DNA of 64,000 bases from an uncultured Desulfovibrionaceae bacterium (GTDB lineage Bacteria; Desulfobacterota; Desulfovibrionia; Desulfovibrionales; Desulfovibrionaceae): positions 186,001 to 250,000 of the forward strand of contig CALUZB010000004.1 of assembly GCA_944325195.1 (NCBI GenBank), read 5' to 3'. Of this stretch, positions 18,117 through 26,462 are shown piece after piece (positions within the stretch are counted from its first letter, which is position 1; each line of letters opens with the position of its first letter). The position numbers and the translations under genes are program-made. The notes beneath the pieces were generated by a model. It saw only the letters and a program-made list of their open reading frames with translations, was not told the origin of the DNA and made no database searches.

Positions 18117-19286
18117 TCAGCCTTTATCCTGTTCTAAGTTAGGGTTACGCCTGGGAAGCCTCCCATCTGTCAGCGAACCACCGGAGGTGGCCTGAGGTCT
18201 GGTTTCACAGTCATCAATTACCTCAGACGACACTTCCATTTCCATAAAATCTGCATTGCTGTTCAGCAACCTATCGTCAATCGACGAAAAAACTGAAGGG
18301 TCAAAATCAGCCGGAAGCGTAACTGCCTGTCTGTCTGTAAGCGGCAGTAACTCATCACTGGCCTGGGTCATAAACTGGAGAAAACTCGGATCCTCGCTCC
18401 AGCCTTCCCGTACCTTTACCCACACCTCAAGAAAAACTTTATGGCCAAGCAACTCTTCCATATCTTTTCGGGCAAGAGTGCTTATTTCTTTAAGTTTATT
18501 TCCCCCTTTTCCTATAACCATGCCTTTATGGCTGTTTCTGCCCACATAAACCACCGCATGGATTACAGTCAGAGGAGCGCCGTCCTTCAGGCTGTTCTTA
18601 TCTTCCCATTTTTCAATTTCAACCGCAGTGTAATAAGGGATCTCCTGCTTGAGTGAAAGAAACAATTTCTCACGAATGATTTCAGCGGCCATGAACTTTA
18701 AAGGAACTGTGGACAGTTGTTCGGCAGGATATTGCGCAGGAGCCACGGGAAGACAGGACTTTATATAGCGCAACATTTCTGGCAACCCCTGGTTGTGCAA
18801 TGCCGATACCGGAAAAATCTCCGCATGCGGCCATAATTCGTGCAGTTGGTCAAGCAAAGGCAACATACGCGATTTATCGTGGAAAAGGTCCACCTTGTTC
18901 ACAGCCACGGCAACCGGACGTTTTTCGCGGGAGATCACTTCCCGCAAAGGGGCGAGGTCATTTTCAAAAAGCTCCGGCTTACGCAGATACTGATCGGCAT
19001 CAAGAATAACCACAATCATATCCGCTCCGCTCATAGCCTGCCAGGCAGACTGCACCAGCATTCGGTTCATTTTTCCTTTAAGCTGATGCACCCCGGGCGT
19101 ATCTAAAAAAATCACCTGAGCCTCATCGTCGGACAGAATGCCACTGATCTGGTTGCGGGTGGTTTGAGGTTTAGGCGTTACTATAGCCACTTTCTGCCCA
19201 AGATAGCTGTTCAGAATAGTGGATTTGCCCGCATTGGGCGGCCCCATCAGAGCTACCCAACCACACCGGTGTCTGGAATTACTCAT
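18117..19286 (-). CDS. era: Ribosome-assembly GTPase Era with extra C-terminal tail
   Basis: Era binds the 3' end of 16S rRNA and helps mature the 30S subunit. The GTPase domain has GPPNAGKS (15-22), DTPGVH, NKVD and the SAL motif of G5. A KH domain follows, with the loop HKGMVIGKGGNKLKEI and the VWVKVREGW strand. Normal Era proteins end about there, near 300 residues; this one continues for about 85 residues that are acidic and low in predicted structure. The gene opens the long minus-strand operon that also contains yggS and flagellar stator genes. Confidence 0.95.
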   Translation of the reverse strand: MSNSRHRCGWVALMGPPNAGKSTILNSYLGQKVAIVTPKPQTTRNQISGILSDDEAQVIFLDTPGVHQLKGKMNRMLVQSAWQAMSGADMIVVILDADQYLRKPELFENDLAPLREVISREKRPVAVAVNKVDLFHDKSRMLPLLDQLHELWPHAEIFPVSALHNQGLPEMLRYIKSCLPVAPAQYPAEQLSTVPLKFMAAEIIREKLFLSLKQEIPYYTAVEIEKWEDKNSLKDGAPLTVIHAVVYVGRNSHKGMVIGKGGNKLKEISTLARKDMEELLGHKVFLEVWVKVREGWSEDPSFLQFMTQASDELLPLTDRQAVTLPADFDPSVFSSIDDRLLNSNADFMEMEVSSEVIDDCETRPQATSGGSLTDGRLPRRNPNLEQDKG

Positions 19287-19504
19287 TAAATATCTCCTAA
19301 ACGCTGAAAAGGCCGGGGCAGTTTTCCCGGCAGTAACTTACATCCAATGTACTGACGAAATGAATTCAGTATTGCAGTCCTTAAAATATGCTGATACTTC
19401 TGCCATGTGGCCTTGATTTTGCAATAATAGCGCATGTCGGGTCAAAAAAAAAGTATTGCCGCGTAATAAATCGGCAGTGATATTCCAATCGTAAGGGGCC
19501 GGAT

Positions 19505-20344
19505 ATGAGGGTGGTTTTTTGCCTGGACGACAAACCGCAGTATTTGTTGCTGCTGAAAGGGGCAGTGCGCTCTTTGCGCGCTGTGCATGGACCGTCTGTG
19601 GAATGCCTGGCCGTATATGGCGGCAGCAATCCGGATGTGATCGCCGGTATTGAATCGGAAAATATTGCTTTGGCCCGGCACAGGCCTGTACTTAACCAGG
19701 AAAATATGGCTCCGTGCACTCATCGGGTGATGGGAGCATTTTTAAAGCTGGAGTTGGCGCTTTTGCCCGAACTTGCAAATGACGACTATGTGCTTTATTG
19801 TGATACAGACGTATTTTTCAATCGTCCCCTGGATGCTCTGACGACAATAAATCCCCCCTACCTGGCAATGGCCCGGGAACAGACTGCGGTATTCTACCCG
19901 GCTCACGAAAGTTTCACCTATCTGCACAAAAACAGGGAATATACTATACCCATGCCTTTCCCGATCTGGACTTACAACAGCGGCGTGGTTTTGTTCAACC
20001 TCAAACGTTTGCGGACAAGGGATTATATTCTCAATTTCCTGGACTTCTGCCGACAGGTTTCCGACCGGATCGGCAATTTCGATCAATCCATGCTGAACTA
20101 CTTCTTTGGCAAAAGGATCACCAAGCTTGACCCTCTTTATAATTGTCCCCCTTATATGCCCCAGTCTAAAGAGCACGGAATTATTGTCCATTTTCACGGC
20201 CCCAAGCCTTGGGACATTTATAAGCCCCTGTGGAAAGATTTGCGGATCGGACATTTCGAGTATTTCCGCCGTCGCTGGCTGGACTTACTGCACCCGGAAG
20301 AATTGGATTTAGTGCGCAAGATGGAAGAAGCGCAAAACAAGTAG
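19505..20344 (+). CDS. GT8-like glycosyltransferase
   Basis: A 279-residue protein with the nucleotide-sugar transferase fold of the glycogenin/LgtC type. It begins with a MRVVFCLDD strand, has the metal-binding DxD as YCDTDVFF (D100 and D102), a later FDQSMLNYFF segment equivalent to the DQD region, and VHFHGPKPW near the end, which matches the HxxGxxKPW motif of GT8. It most likely adds a hexose to LPS or another surface glycan in the cytoplasm. Acceptor unknown. It stands alone between era (divergent) and tag. Confidence 0.75.
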   Translation: MRVVFCLDDKPQYLLLLKGAVRSLRAVHGPSVECLAVYGGSNPDVIAGIESENIALARHRPVLNQENMAPCTHRVMGAFLKLELALLPELANDDYVLYCDTDVFFNRPLDALTTINPPYLAMAREQTAVFYPAHESFTYLHKNREYTIPMPFPIWTYNSGVVLFNLKRLRTRDYILNFLDFCRQVSDRIGNFDQSMLNYFFGKRITKLDPLYNCPPYMPQSKEHGIIVHFHGPKPWDIYKPLWKDLRIGHFEYFRRRWLDLLHPEELDLVRKMEEAQNK

Positions 20345-20463
20345 AGAACAGCCTCAACGGCAACCAGCGCTTCAAATGCTCCTTACCTGAAAGCTGTGTT
20401 CTCAAGGCGGGAGCAGCAATCATTCAAGAATTACTGTTAAACTCGGTTGGAAAGGAAATAGGC

Positions 20464-21057
20464 ATGACTGAACAAATAGTCCGGTGTGCTTGGGGAGAAA
20501 AAGGTTGTCCGGAAGAAACTTTTTATCATGACACCGAATGGGGCTGCCCCTGTTTTGACGATAATATCCAGTTCGAGTTCCTGGTTTTGGAGTCGGCTCA
20601 GGCCGGCCTTTCCTGGCGCACTGTTTTACTGAAGCGGGCTGGTTACCGGGAACTGTTCGCCGGATTCAATCCGGTGTTGATTGCGGAGTTCGGTCCGGAA
20701 AAGGTAGAGGAATTGCTGCTTAACCCTAAAATAATCCGTAACCGGAAAAAAATCGAATCTGCCATAAATAATGCCCGCCGTTTTCTGGAAATCCAAGCCC
20801 GCTACGGCAGTTTTTGCAACTACCTTTGGGATTTTGTGGATGGCAGACCGATTGTAAACCACTGGAAAACTGAGGCTGAGCTCCCGGCAAAAACTGTTCT
20901 GTCCGATAAAATTGCAAAAGACTTAAAGGAAAAAAGATTCCGCTTTCTGGGCAGTACGGTAATCTATGCCCATCTGCAGGCGACAGGCCTGATCAACGAC
21001 CACACGGTTGATTGCTTCAGGCACCTGGAATGCCAGAATATTCAGATAGCCGGGTAA
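20464..21057 (+). CDS. tag: DNA-3-methyladenine glycosylase I
   Basis: Base-excision repair enzyme that removes 3-methyladenine from alkylated DNA. The 197 residues match the Tag family along their length: RCAWG with the first zinc cysteine, YHDTEWG with the zinc histidine, the ESAQAGLSWRTVL helix containing the catalytic glutamate, RNRKKIESAINNA, and the end segment NDHTVDCFRH with the other zinc His and Cys. The frame is open far upstream, but the ATG at 20464 with AAAGGA before it matches the family N-terminus. Confidence 0.95.
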   Translation: MTEQIVRCAWGEKGCPEETFYHDTEWGCPCFDDNIQFEFLVLESAQAGLSWRTVLLKRAGYRELFAGFNPVLIAEFGPEKVEELLLNPKIIRNRKKIESAINNARRFLEIQARYGSFCNYLWDFVDGRPIVNHWKTEAELPAKTVLSDKIAKDLKEKRFRFLGSTVIYAHLQATGLINDHTVDCFRHLECQNIQIAG

Positions 21058-21076
21058 AGTTTTCTCCGGACAAAGT

Positions 21077-21120
21077 GGAAGGGAACCGGTAAGCAATCGG
21101 TTACCTATCGACTCCCTTCC
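21077..21120. terminator. Bidirectional terminator between tag and the aminotransferase
   Basis: Outer arms GGAAGGGA (21077-21084) and TCCCTTCC (21113-21120) with an inner AACCG/CGGTT stem, followed on the plus strand by a T-rich stretch (TCATTTTATT). It lies between convergent genes. Confidence 0.65.
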
Positions 21121-21128
21121 TCATTTTA

Positions 21129-22229
21129 TTACCTTTCCAAAACTGTTTGAATTACGTTTAAAGCCTGGCGCATAAGTTCAGGATCGGCCTGAGTGCCCAT
21201 ATGCCCAAGCCGGAATACTTTATCCAACATCGGCCCGAAACTGCCGGACGTTACCAGGCCATGCTTACGCAAGGCAGCCTGCCACGACTTAAAATCATAC
21301 CCAGCCGGAATGCACGCTGCAGTAACTGTGGGCGATTGCACTGCCTGCTCATCCGGGAAGAGCCCGACTCCCAACCGGTTCAACCCTTCCCTGCACATTG
21401 CCGCAACTTGCTTATGGCGGGCAAAACAGGCTTCCATTCCTTCTTCCAGGATTACGTCCGCCGCCGCCCCCAAAGCAGCCACTCCATGCCAATAGGCGGT
21501 ATAAGGACAACGCCCGTCCCGATAAATGTCGCGCCAAGGCAGCAGGCTGTCATACCCCTGATAACCCACCTGCTGCATAATTTCCCAAGCAATGTTGCTG
21601 ACTGCCACCAAAGTCATGCTGGGCGGAGCTGAAAAGCACTTTTGTGATCCGCCAAGCAGAATATCAACCCCCCACTCATCCGCTTTCAGCTCAACGCCGC
21701 CCCAACTGGAAACCGCGTCCACATAAAACAAAGGCACGCCGAAGTGCTTTTTCATTTCGCCTATTTCCGCAATGGGGTTAAGCGTGCCCGAGGGTGTTTC
21801 ACAATGCACGGCAGTGATCATCTTAGGCTTGAACTCTTTAATTGCAGCTTCAATTTCCTGGAAATACCGGTTAAGGGTAGTGTTGTACGGGAAAGACAAC
21901 GCCTTTACTTCACAACCGAATGAAGCCGCCATTTCGCCGATGCCGTCGCCAAACACACCTGTTCCTAAAGCCAGGACCCTGTCGCCGGCGGAAAGACAGC
22001 TTTTCAATCCACCCCAGAGCCCAAGCATCCCCTCCCCGGTGAGCAGAACCACATCATTTTCAGTCCGGGCCAACTGAGCGTATTTGCGGGAGACTTTCTG
22101 ATAAAACGGTAAAAAGTCGCTTTCAATATCAGCAGAACCGAAATCATGGTTCATGGCGGCCAAGGTACGGGGATGCGCACTGACCGGGCCCGAAACCATG
22201 GGAATGGGAGTATAAGACTTTGAATTCAT
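21129..22229 (-). CDS. Class V PLP-dependent aminotransferase (alanine-glyoxylate/serine type)
   Basis: A 366-residue fold-type I aminotransferase. The PLP lysine is K197 in GGSQKCFSAPP, with the cofactor aspartate D171 in VDAVSSWGG and TGEGMLG in the N-terminal part. The pattern fits the alanine-glyoxylate / serine-pyruvate / phosphonate aminotransferase group; the exact amino donor cannot be told. Serine-glyoxylate or alanine-glyoxylate activity is the most common annotation. It begins 7 bases after murJ on the same strand, so the two are probably co-transcribed, with no obvious functional link. Confidence 0.88.
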   Translation of the reverse strand: MNSKSYTPIPMVSGPVSAHPRTLAAMNHDFGSADIESDFLPFYQKVSRKYAQLARTENDVVLLTGEGMLGLWGGLKSCLSAGDRVLALGTGVFGDGIGEMAASFGCEVKALSFPYNTTLNRYFQEIEAAIKEFKPKMITAVHCETPSGTLNPIAEIGEMKKHFGVPLFYVDAVSSWGGVELKADEWGVDILLGGSQKCFSAPPSMTLVAVSNIAWEIMQQVGYQGYDSLLPWRDIYRDGRCPYTAYWHGVAALGAAADVILEEGMEACFARHKQVAAMCREGLNRLGVGLFPDEQAVQSPTVTAACIPAGYDFKSWQAALRKHGLVTSGSFGPMLDKVFRLGHMGTQADPELMRQALNVIQTVLER

Positions 22230-22236
22230 ACAGACC

Positions 22237-23874
22237 TCAGTTATGTTTTTTTAAAGCATTAAAAACAGATTGGGCATCGTAAGTGCCGGCCATGCGGGTA
22301 ACGCCGAAATAGACGAACATACCGGCTGGAACAGTCACTCCTACGGCCAGCCAAGGAGAATTCAGCAGCGCCTTGGAAGTTAACAAGGCGGCGATGAATA
22401 TCAGCACGGACAGAATTGAGGGCAATAGAGCCGAATGCAGATCATACAAACGTGGTGTAAGTTGTTTACAGCGCAGGCCCAGCCAAAGCAGACTTGCAAA
22501 AATCCATGCCCCCAAGCTTACTGACAGGCCTATCCCGAAAATTGGAGAGTACGGAAACAGTCGCGGCAAGCATACGCCGGAAAAAGCCGTACCGGCCAGG
22601 CTGGCCAAGCCCGCCAACGCTGCTGCCCCCAGATAATTCTTTACATGGCAGGCTGCGAGCAAGGGCCTGGCTATGGCAAGAGCGGGCAGGCACAGGGCCG
22701 CGCCTTGCAGTGCCAGAGCTGTGCCGTGGGCTGCATTTGTATCAAAGGCGCCGCGCAGGAACAAAATCTTCACTAAAGGCTCCGCAATTCCGGCAAGACC
22801 GGCAGCAGCGGGCAGGCTCAGGTAAAGTGCAAGATTTATATTATCCACAATACCGGCATACAGATCGGACTGCCTGTCCGGGTTTGCCAATTCCGTCAGC
22901 TTAGGCAAGGCAACAATCCCGATGGCCATACCAAACATGGCTTGCGGCAAAGCAATAAGCTGGTCGGCATAATGCAATTGAGCAATGGCTCCGTCTGCCA
23001 GAAAAGACGCGCCGATACCGGCTATCAGGATATTCGCCTGATGCGTTGCCGTACTGCAAAGGCTGAGCGGAACTTTTCTGATGAACCCGAACGCGGGCTT
23101 GAACGATACCGGGCCGGGCCAATGCAATTTTTCCTGGCGCATGTTGTTTCCCACATACAGCCACTGTAACAGACCGGAAAACAGCAAAGCCTGACAAAAA
23201 ATCAAAGCCGTTCGCGCCGGCTCCCCTTCACTTTGAGGATAAATATGAATGTCGCCCAACCAAATAGCCGCTCCCATGGCAATGAGTACAGTCGCATTGG
23301 GAATGCACGGGTTAATCACCGGTGAAAGGAACCGGCTTCTGGACTGCATAATGGCACCACCTACGGCCAGAGTGCACAAAATCAGGGTATACGGGAGAAG
23401 GTAATATAAAAGCTGTGCAGCGGCCTCCGCTTCCGAAGGACGGTGCTCAAATCCGGGGGCTACCAACGCGAGTGTTTTTTCCTGATACAATATTCCCAAA
23501 AGGCACAGCGGGGTAAAGATAACCAGTATCCACAGCATGGCACTGCGGGAAAACAACATGGCCAGACGTTCGCCTTCAGCCGCCCCCCCGGCCTTAATTC
23601 CCCGGCGGCGCATACGGCAATATTCCGGTATGAACGGCATACTTATCGCTCCCTCAGCAGCCAAACGACGCACAAAATTGGGGATGCGGAACACCGCCAC
23701 AAATACATCCGCGGAGTTGCTCCCGCCAAGAGTATAAGCAATGATCAGATCACGCCCGAACCCCAGCAGGCGGGATAAAACGGTAATGCCGGTGACCAGC
23801 AGAGTTGAACGGGCAAGCTCCGCGCTGGGGATAGGCGGCGGTGGGGAATCGGCACTTTGGTTTTGCGATGTCAT
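22237..23874 (-). CDS. murJ: Lipid II flippase MurJ
   Basis: Inner-membrane MOP-family protein that flips lipid II to the periplasm for cell-wall synthesis. The 545 residues contain about 14 membrane helices. Family marks are VTGITVLSRLLGFGRDLIIA in helix 1, FRIPNFVRRLAAEGAISMPFIP, and FGMAIGIVALPKL in helix 8. Two upstream codons extend the frame; the ATG giving MTSQNQ is preferred, but no start has a good ribosome site. The N-terminal 20 residues are proline-rich. It leads a two-gene unit with the class V aminotransferase. Confidence 0.94.
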   Translation of the reverse strand: MTSQNQSADSPPPPIPSAELARSTLLVTGITVLSRLLGFGRDLIIAYTLGGSNSADVFVAVFRIPNFVRRLAAEGAISMPFIPEYCRMRRRGIKAGGAAEGERLAMLFSRSAMLWILVIFTPLCLLGILYQEKTLALVAPGFEHRPSEAEAAAQLLYYLLPYTLILCTLAVGGAIMQSRSRFLSPVINPCIPNATVLIAMGAAIWLGDIHIYPQSEGEPARTALIFCQALLFSGLLQWLYVGNNMRQEKLHWPGPVSFKPAFGFIRKVPLSLCSTATHQANILIAGIGASFLADGAIAQLHYADQLIALPQAMFGMAIGIVALPKLTELANPDRQSDLYAGIVDNINLALYLSLPAAAGLAGIAEPLVKILFLRGAFDTNAAHGTALALQGAALCLPALAIARPLLAACHVKNYLGAAALAGLASLAGTAFSGVCLPRLFPYSPIFGIGLSVSLGAWIFASLLWLGLRCKQLTPRLYDLHSALLPSILSVLIFIAALLTSKALLNSPWLAVGVTVPAGMFVYFGVTRMAGTYDAQSVFNALKKHN

Positions 23875-23891
23875 AGCGCTGCATACTAGCC

Positions 23892-23974
23892 CCATTTTAC
23901 AGGCTAGGGAAGAGCTATTTTATAAGCTTACGCAGAAATTCCACCTGCAGCCCTGCAGAGGCCATTTTACAGGC
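23892..23974. repeat. 13-bp direct repeat upstream of murJ
   Basis: CCATTTTACAGGC occurs at 23892-23904 and again at 23962-23974, 70 bp apart, in the region between murJ and flavodoxin. It could be a regulator site or chance; the first copy overlaps the upstream extension of the murJ frame. Confidence 0.35.
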
Positions 23975-24192
23975 ATTGTCGATCGCAAACAATGTGCCTT
24001 TATGCAACAAAATTACAGTCACTCCAAAGCAGGCAACTGTTGACAGCTTGCCCACATGTTCAATACCAATCGCATATCCCCACACTTACCTGCAGTCTGT
24101 ACGATGCCAGACGTATAGAACCCGACAACAAGCCAATCAAACCAAATCCCGAAAAGGAAAACCCTTACTGAATCACTCTGCCCCCACAAAAG

Positions 24193-24639
24193 CTATGAAA
24201 GCTGTTTAAGGATTTCCTGTGTCCAACAGACAATCTCATCATCTTCCGTTTCAGGCGAGCCGTCAATTTTCAAAGTATCAGCCACTTTTGCACCCAGTTC
24301 CTTAAGCCTTGAAGCAATTACGTCCACGGCTCCGCAAAAGTGGGGGTAATCACTGTCACCACAGCCGAACACCGCCACAGGCTTCCCCTGAGCGGAAATC
24401 TGCTCAAAAGCCTCAAACAGCTCTATAAAATCGTCCTGCATCTCCACTGTATCATAGCCCCAGGTTGAACAACCAAAAAACACAAGATCATAGCCACGGC
24501 ACAGTCCCTCAGGTTCAACCTGCGCCGCGTTCATTTTGTTTACCGTTATACCAGACTCTGCAAGCGTTTTCTCAATCATGCCGGCGACGTATTCAGTATT
24601 GCCGGTAGTCGAACCATAAACTATCAAAGCTGAAGACAT
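24193..24639 (-). CDS. Flavodoxin, short-chain Desulfovibrio type
   Basis: A 148-residue FMN electron carrier, exactly the length of Desulfovibrio vulgaris flavodoxin. The phosphate loop is STTGNT (10-15). The residues flanking the isoalloxazine ring are W60 (CSTWGYD) and Y98 (CGDSDYP). It can replace ferredoxin as partner of pyruvate:ferredoxin oxidoreductase, which is encoded at 30.1 kb, and of hydrogenase. The start chosen has GGAG 7 bases upstream; a start four codons earlier would overlap that site. Confidence 0.96.
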   Translation of the reverse strand: MSSALIVYGSTTGNTEYVAGMIEKTLAESGITVNKMNAAQVEPEGLCRGYDLVFFGCSTWGYDTVEMQDDFIELFEAFEQISAQGKPVAVFGCGDSDYPHFCGAVDVIASRLKELGAKVADTLKIDGSPETEDDEIVCWTQEILKQLS

Positions 24640-24675
24640 AACAAACTCCATTTTGGTTAAATTAAGGATAAAGTA

Positions 24676-24705
24676 ACTATAGGTTTAATTGATACAGAAT
24701 TTCAA
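24676..24705 (-). promoter_or_regulatory. Predicted flavodoxin promoter
   Basis: Minus-strand TTGAAA (24700-24705), an 18-base spacer and TATAGT (24676-24681), about 37 bases before the start codon. Confidence 0.45.
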
Positions 24706-25086
24706 TTTCAAATGCAAGTAAAATTTATACCCCCAGAGTAATGTTCCGGCAGACTGGCCGCGTCAGTACGCGCATGAAACCGGCCCCCTTTCAGCCAGCT
24801 AATTTACTCAGATTTGGTGGATTAAGACGGGCGTGAGAAACCGGCCTTGCAATCTCCCAAAGCCGAATCCTCTAAAGCAGGCGCCGCCCAGTCACCCGCA
24901 TAAAGCCAAGGAGGCGCCTAGGTAAGGAATTGAGGCAAGGCTGTTTAAGAATTTAGGCAATCATACTTGAGCCGAATACCCGCACGGCGGCATCAAATCA
25001 GATGAAAGAAGGGAGGTGTGACTGTCCCGGTGAGAAGAGCGGCCATTGCCCCAACTCAAACCAGCATTCAGAGCCGCGGACAGGCA
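24706..25086. other. Gene-free stretch between flavodoxin and yjbQ
   Basis: About 380 bases with no convincing gene. It holds an inverted repeat, AGGCGCC (24879-24885) and GGCGCCT (24913-24919), and two similar blocks ending AAACCGGCC about 60 bases apart. No known RNA family could be recognised. It lies downstream of yjbQ, so one hairpin may end that transcript. Confidence 0.4.
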
Positions 25087-25482
25087 TCAAGCCGGCAAAA
25101 ACTGCACCCAAAGCCTGCGGTTGCGCGGGCCATCCCACTCGCAGAAATACACGCCCTGCCATGTGCCCAGCATCAGCTCCCCGTTTTCCACAATCAGCAT
25201 GACCTGTGCCCCGCACAAGCTGGTTTTGATGTGGGCATCTGAATTGCCCTCGACATGGCGGAATTCCGGTGCGTTGGGCACCAGGCGGTTCATAAACCAG
25301 CGCATGTCATAGGCTACATCCGGGTCGGCATTCTCATTAATGGTCAAACCGGCAGTGGTATGGGGAGAATAGACCAGCAGAGCCCCGTTTTCCCACCCCT
25401 GTTTCCGAACGAGTTCACGCAGGGTATCGGTAACTGCCACTAACTCTTCCCGTTGCTTTGTGCTAATCGCAATTTGTTTCAT
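25087..25482 (-). CDS. YjbQ / UPF0047 family protein
   Basis: A 131-residue protein of the YjbQ family, described as having a weak thiamin-phosphate-synthase-like activity but with uncertain true role. Conserved segments are LLVYSPHTTAGLTINENADPDV with its histidine and asparagines, HVEGNSDAHIKTSLCG, and the C-terminal LGTWQGVYFCEWDGPRNRR. The length is normal for a single-domain member. No linked gene explains its job. Confidence 0.92.
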   Translation of the reverse strand: MKQIAISTKQREELVAVTDTLRELVRKQGWENGALLVYSPHTTAGLTINENADPDVAYDMRWFMNRLVPNAPEFRHVEGNSDAHIKTSLCGAQVMLIVENGELMLGTWQGVYFCEWDGPRNRRLWVQFLPA

Positions 25483-25590
25483 CGGTTAATCCCTTTTTAA
25501 AGCGGGTATGCCTACGGAAAAAGCATCTGTAACAGGCTTAATCCAGCGGATATGCCTGCTGATTATTGAATCTGCCGGGAAACAGCCGGA

Positions 25591-26379
25591 CTATTGCGCC
25601 ACTACAAAGCTGCCGGGAAATTCCCTCAACACGGCCTCGCGCGCGTCCTCGGCCTGGTTAAGGGTGCTGTAGGGTCCGATTTGCACCCGCCAGAAATCCA
25701 CCATATCGGAATAATAGTAGCGGGCCTTTCTGCCTTTGGCTTTAATGCCAGCAGCCAAGCGGCTGGCATTCTGCTTCTGACTGAACGCGCCAACCTGAAC
25801 ATAGAAAGTGCCGCGCATTTCAAATGTACCGGCCTGCTTGCCGCGCGAGATGCCTTTAACCGCTCCGATGCTCTCAATACGCACCGGCGCTGTTCCCGTG
25901 GCGATCATCCCCAGGTTCTTGGCCCCGGTGTAACTGAGGTCAATGACTCTTTTCTCCACAAACGGGCCGCGATCATTTACCCGGGTGATAATTGACTTGC
26001 CGTTGCGCAAATTGGTCACTTTCACCTGAGTATTGAACGGAAGCAGTTTATGGGCGGCGGTCATTCCATACATATCGTAAATTTCGCCGTTGGCGGTTTT
26101 CTTGCCGTGAAAATCCTTTCCATACCAGGAGGCAATTCCTTCTTCTGAAAACCCCACCCCCGACTCCAGGGGATAATAAGTTTTCCCCCGAATAGTATAG
26201 GGCTTGCTGCCTTTGGAAGGTTTGATTGTGGGGTCATAGACGCCATGAGAGCCCCCCTGCCCGGTTATGGAACAACCGGCGCAAACCAGCAGCAGCACAA
26301 ATATCAGGAACGACGCCCCGCTGATTTTTCCCAAAGCAGCGCTGTTCGACATCCGATTATAAACTCCAGCAGCGGACAT
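25591..26379 (-). CDS. rlpA: RlpA-type septal lytic transglycosylase with SPOR domain
   Basis: A 262-residue envelope lipoprotein. The N-terminal hydrophobic helix ends in LVCAGC, with C36 the likely lipidated residue. The double-psi barrel (about 80-165) has GIASWYGKDFHGKKTANGE, the AAHKLLPF histidine and the NDRGPF aspartate that are catalytic in Pseudomonas RlpA. A SPOR domain (about 187-262; FYVQVGAF, RVQIGPY) binds glycan strands lacking side peptides at the septum. The first ATG has GGGAG close upstream; a second ATG at codon 10 is possible. Confidence 0.93.
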   Translation of the reverse strand: MSAAGVYNRMSNSAALGKISGASFLIFVLLLVCAGCSITGQGGSHGVYDPTIKPSKGSKPYTIRGKTYYPLESGVGFSEEGIASWYGKDFHGKKTANGEIYDMYGMTAAHKLLPFNTQVKVTNLRNGKSIITRVNDRGPFVEKRVIDLSYTGAKNLGMIATGTAPVRIESIGAVKGISRGKQAGTFEMRGTFYVQVGAFSQKQNASRLAAGIKAKGRKARYYYSDMVDFWRVQIGPYSTLNQAEDAREAVLREFPGSFVVAQ

Positions 26380-26462
26380 AATCTCCCCAGATTGGAAAAA
26401 CTGAACATATCAGGCTTACGTTGAGCGGGATTGCAGCCGCCTGCATATTTGACATTTTCCCC

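Noticed and set aside
24706-25086. Possible structural RNA (RNase P, 6S or tmRNA) between flavodoxin and yjbQ
   Set aside because: It has hairpins, but none of the conserved cores of these RNAs could be found on either strand.
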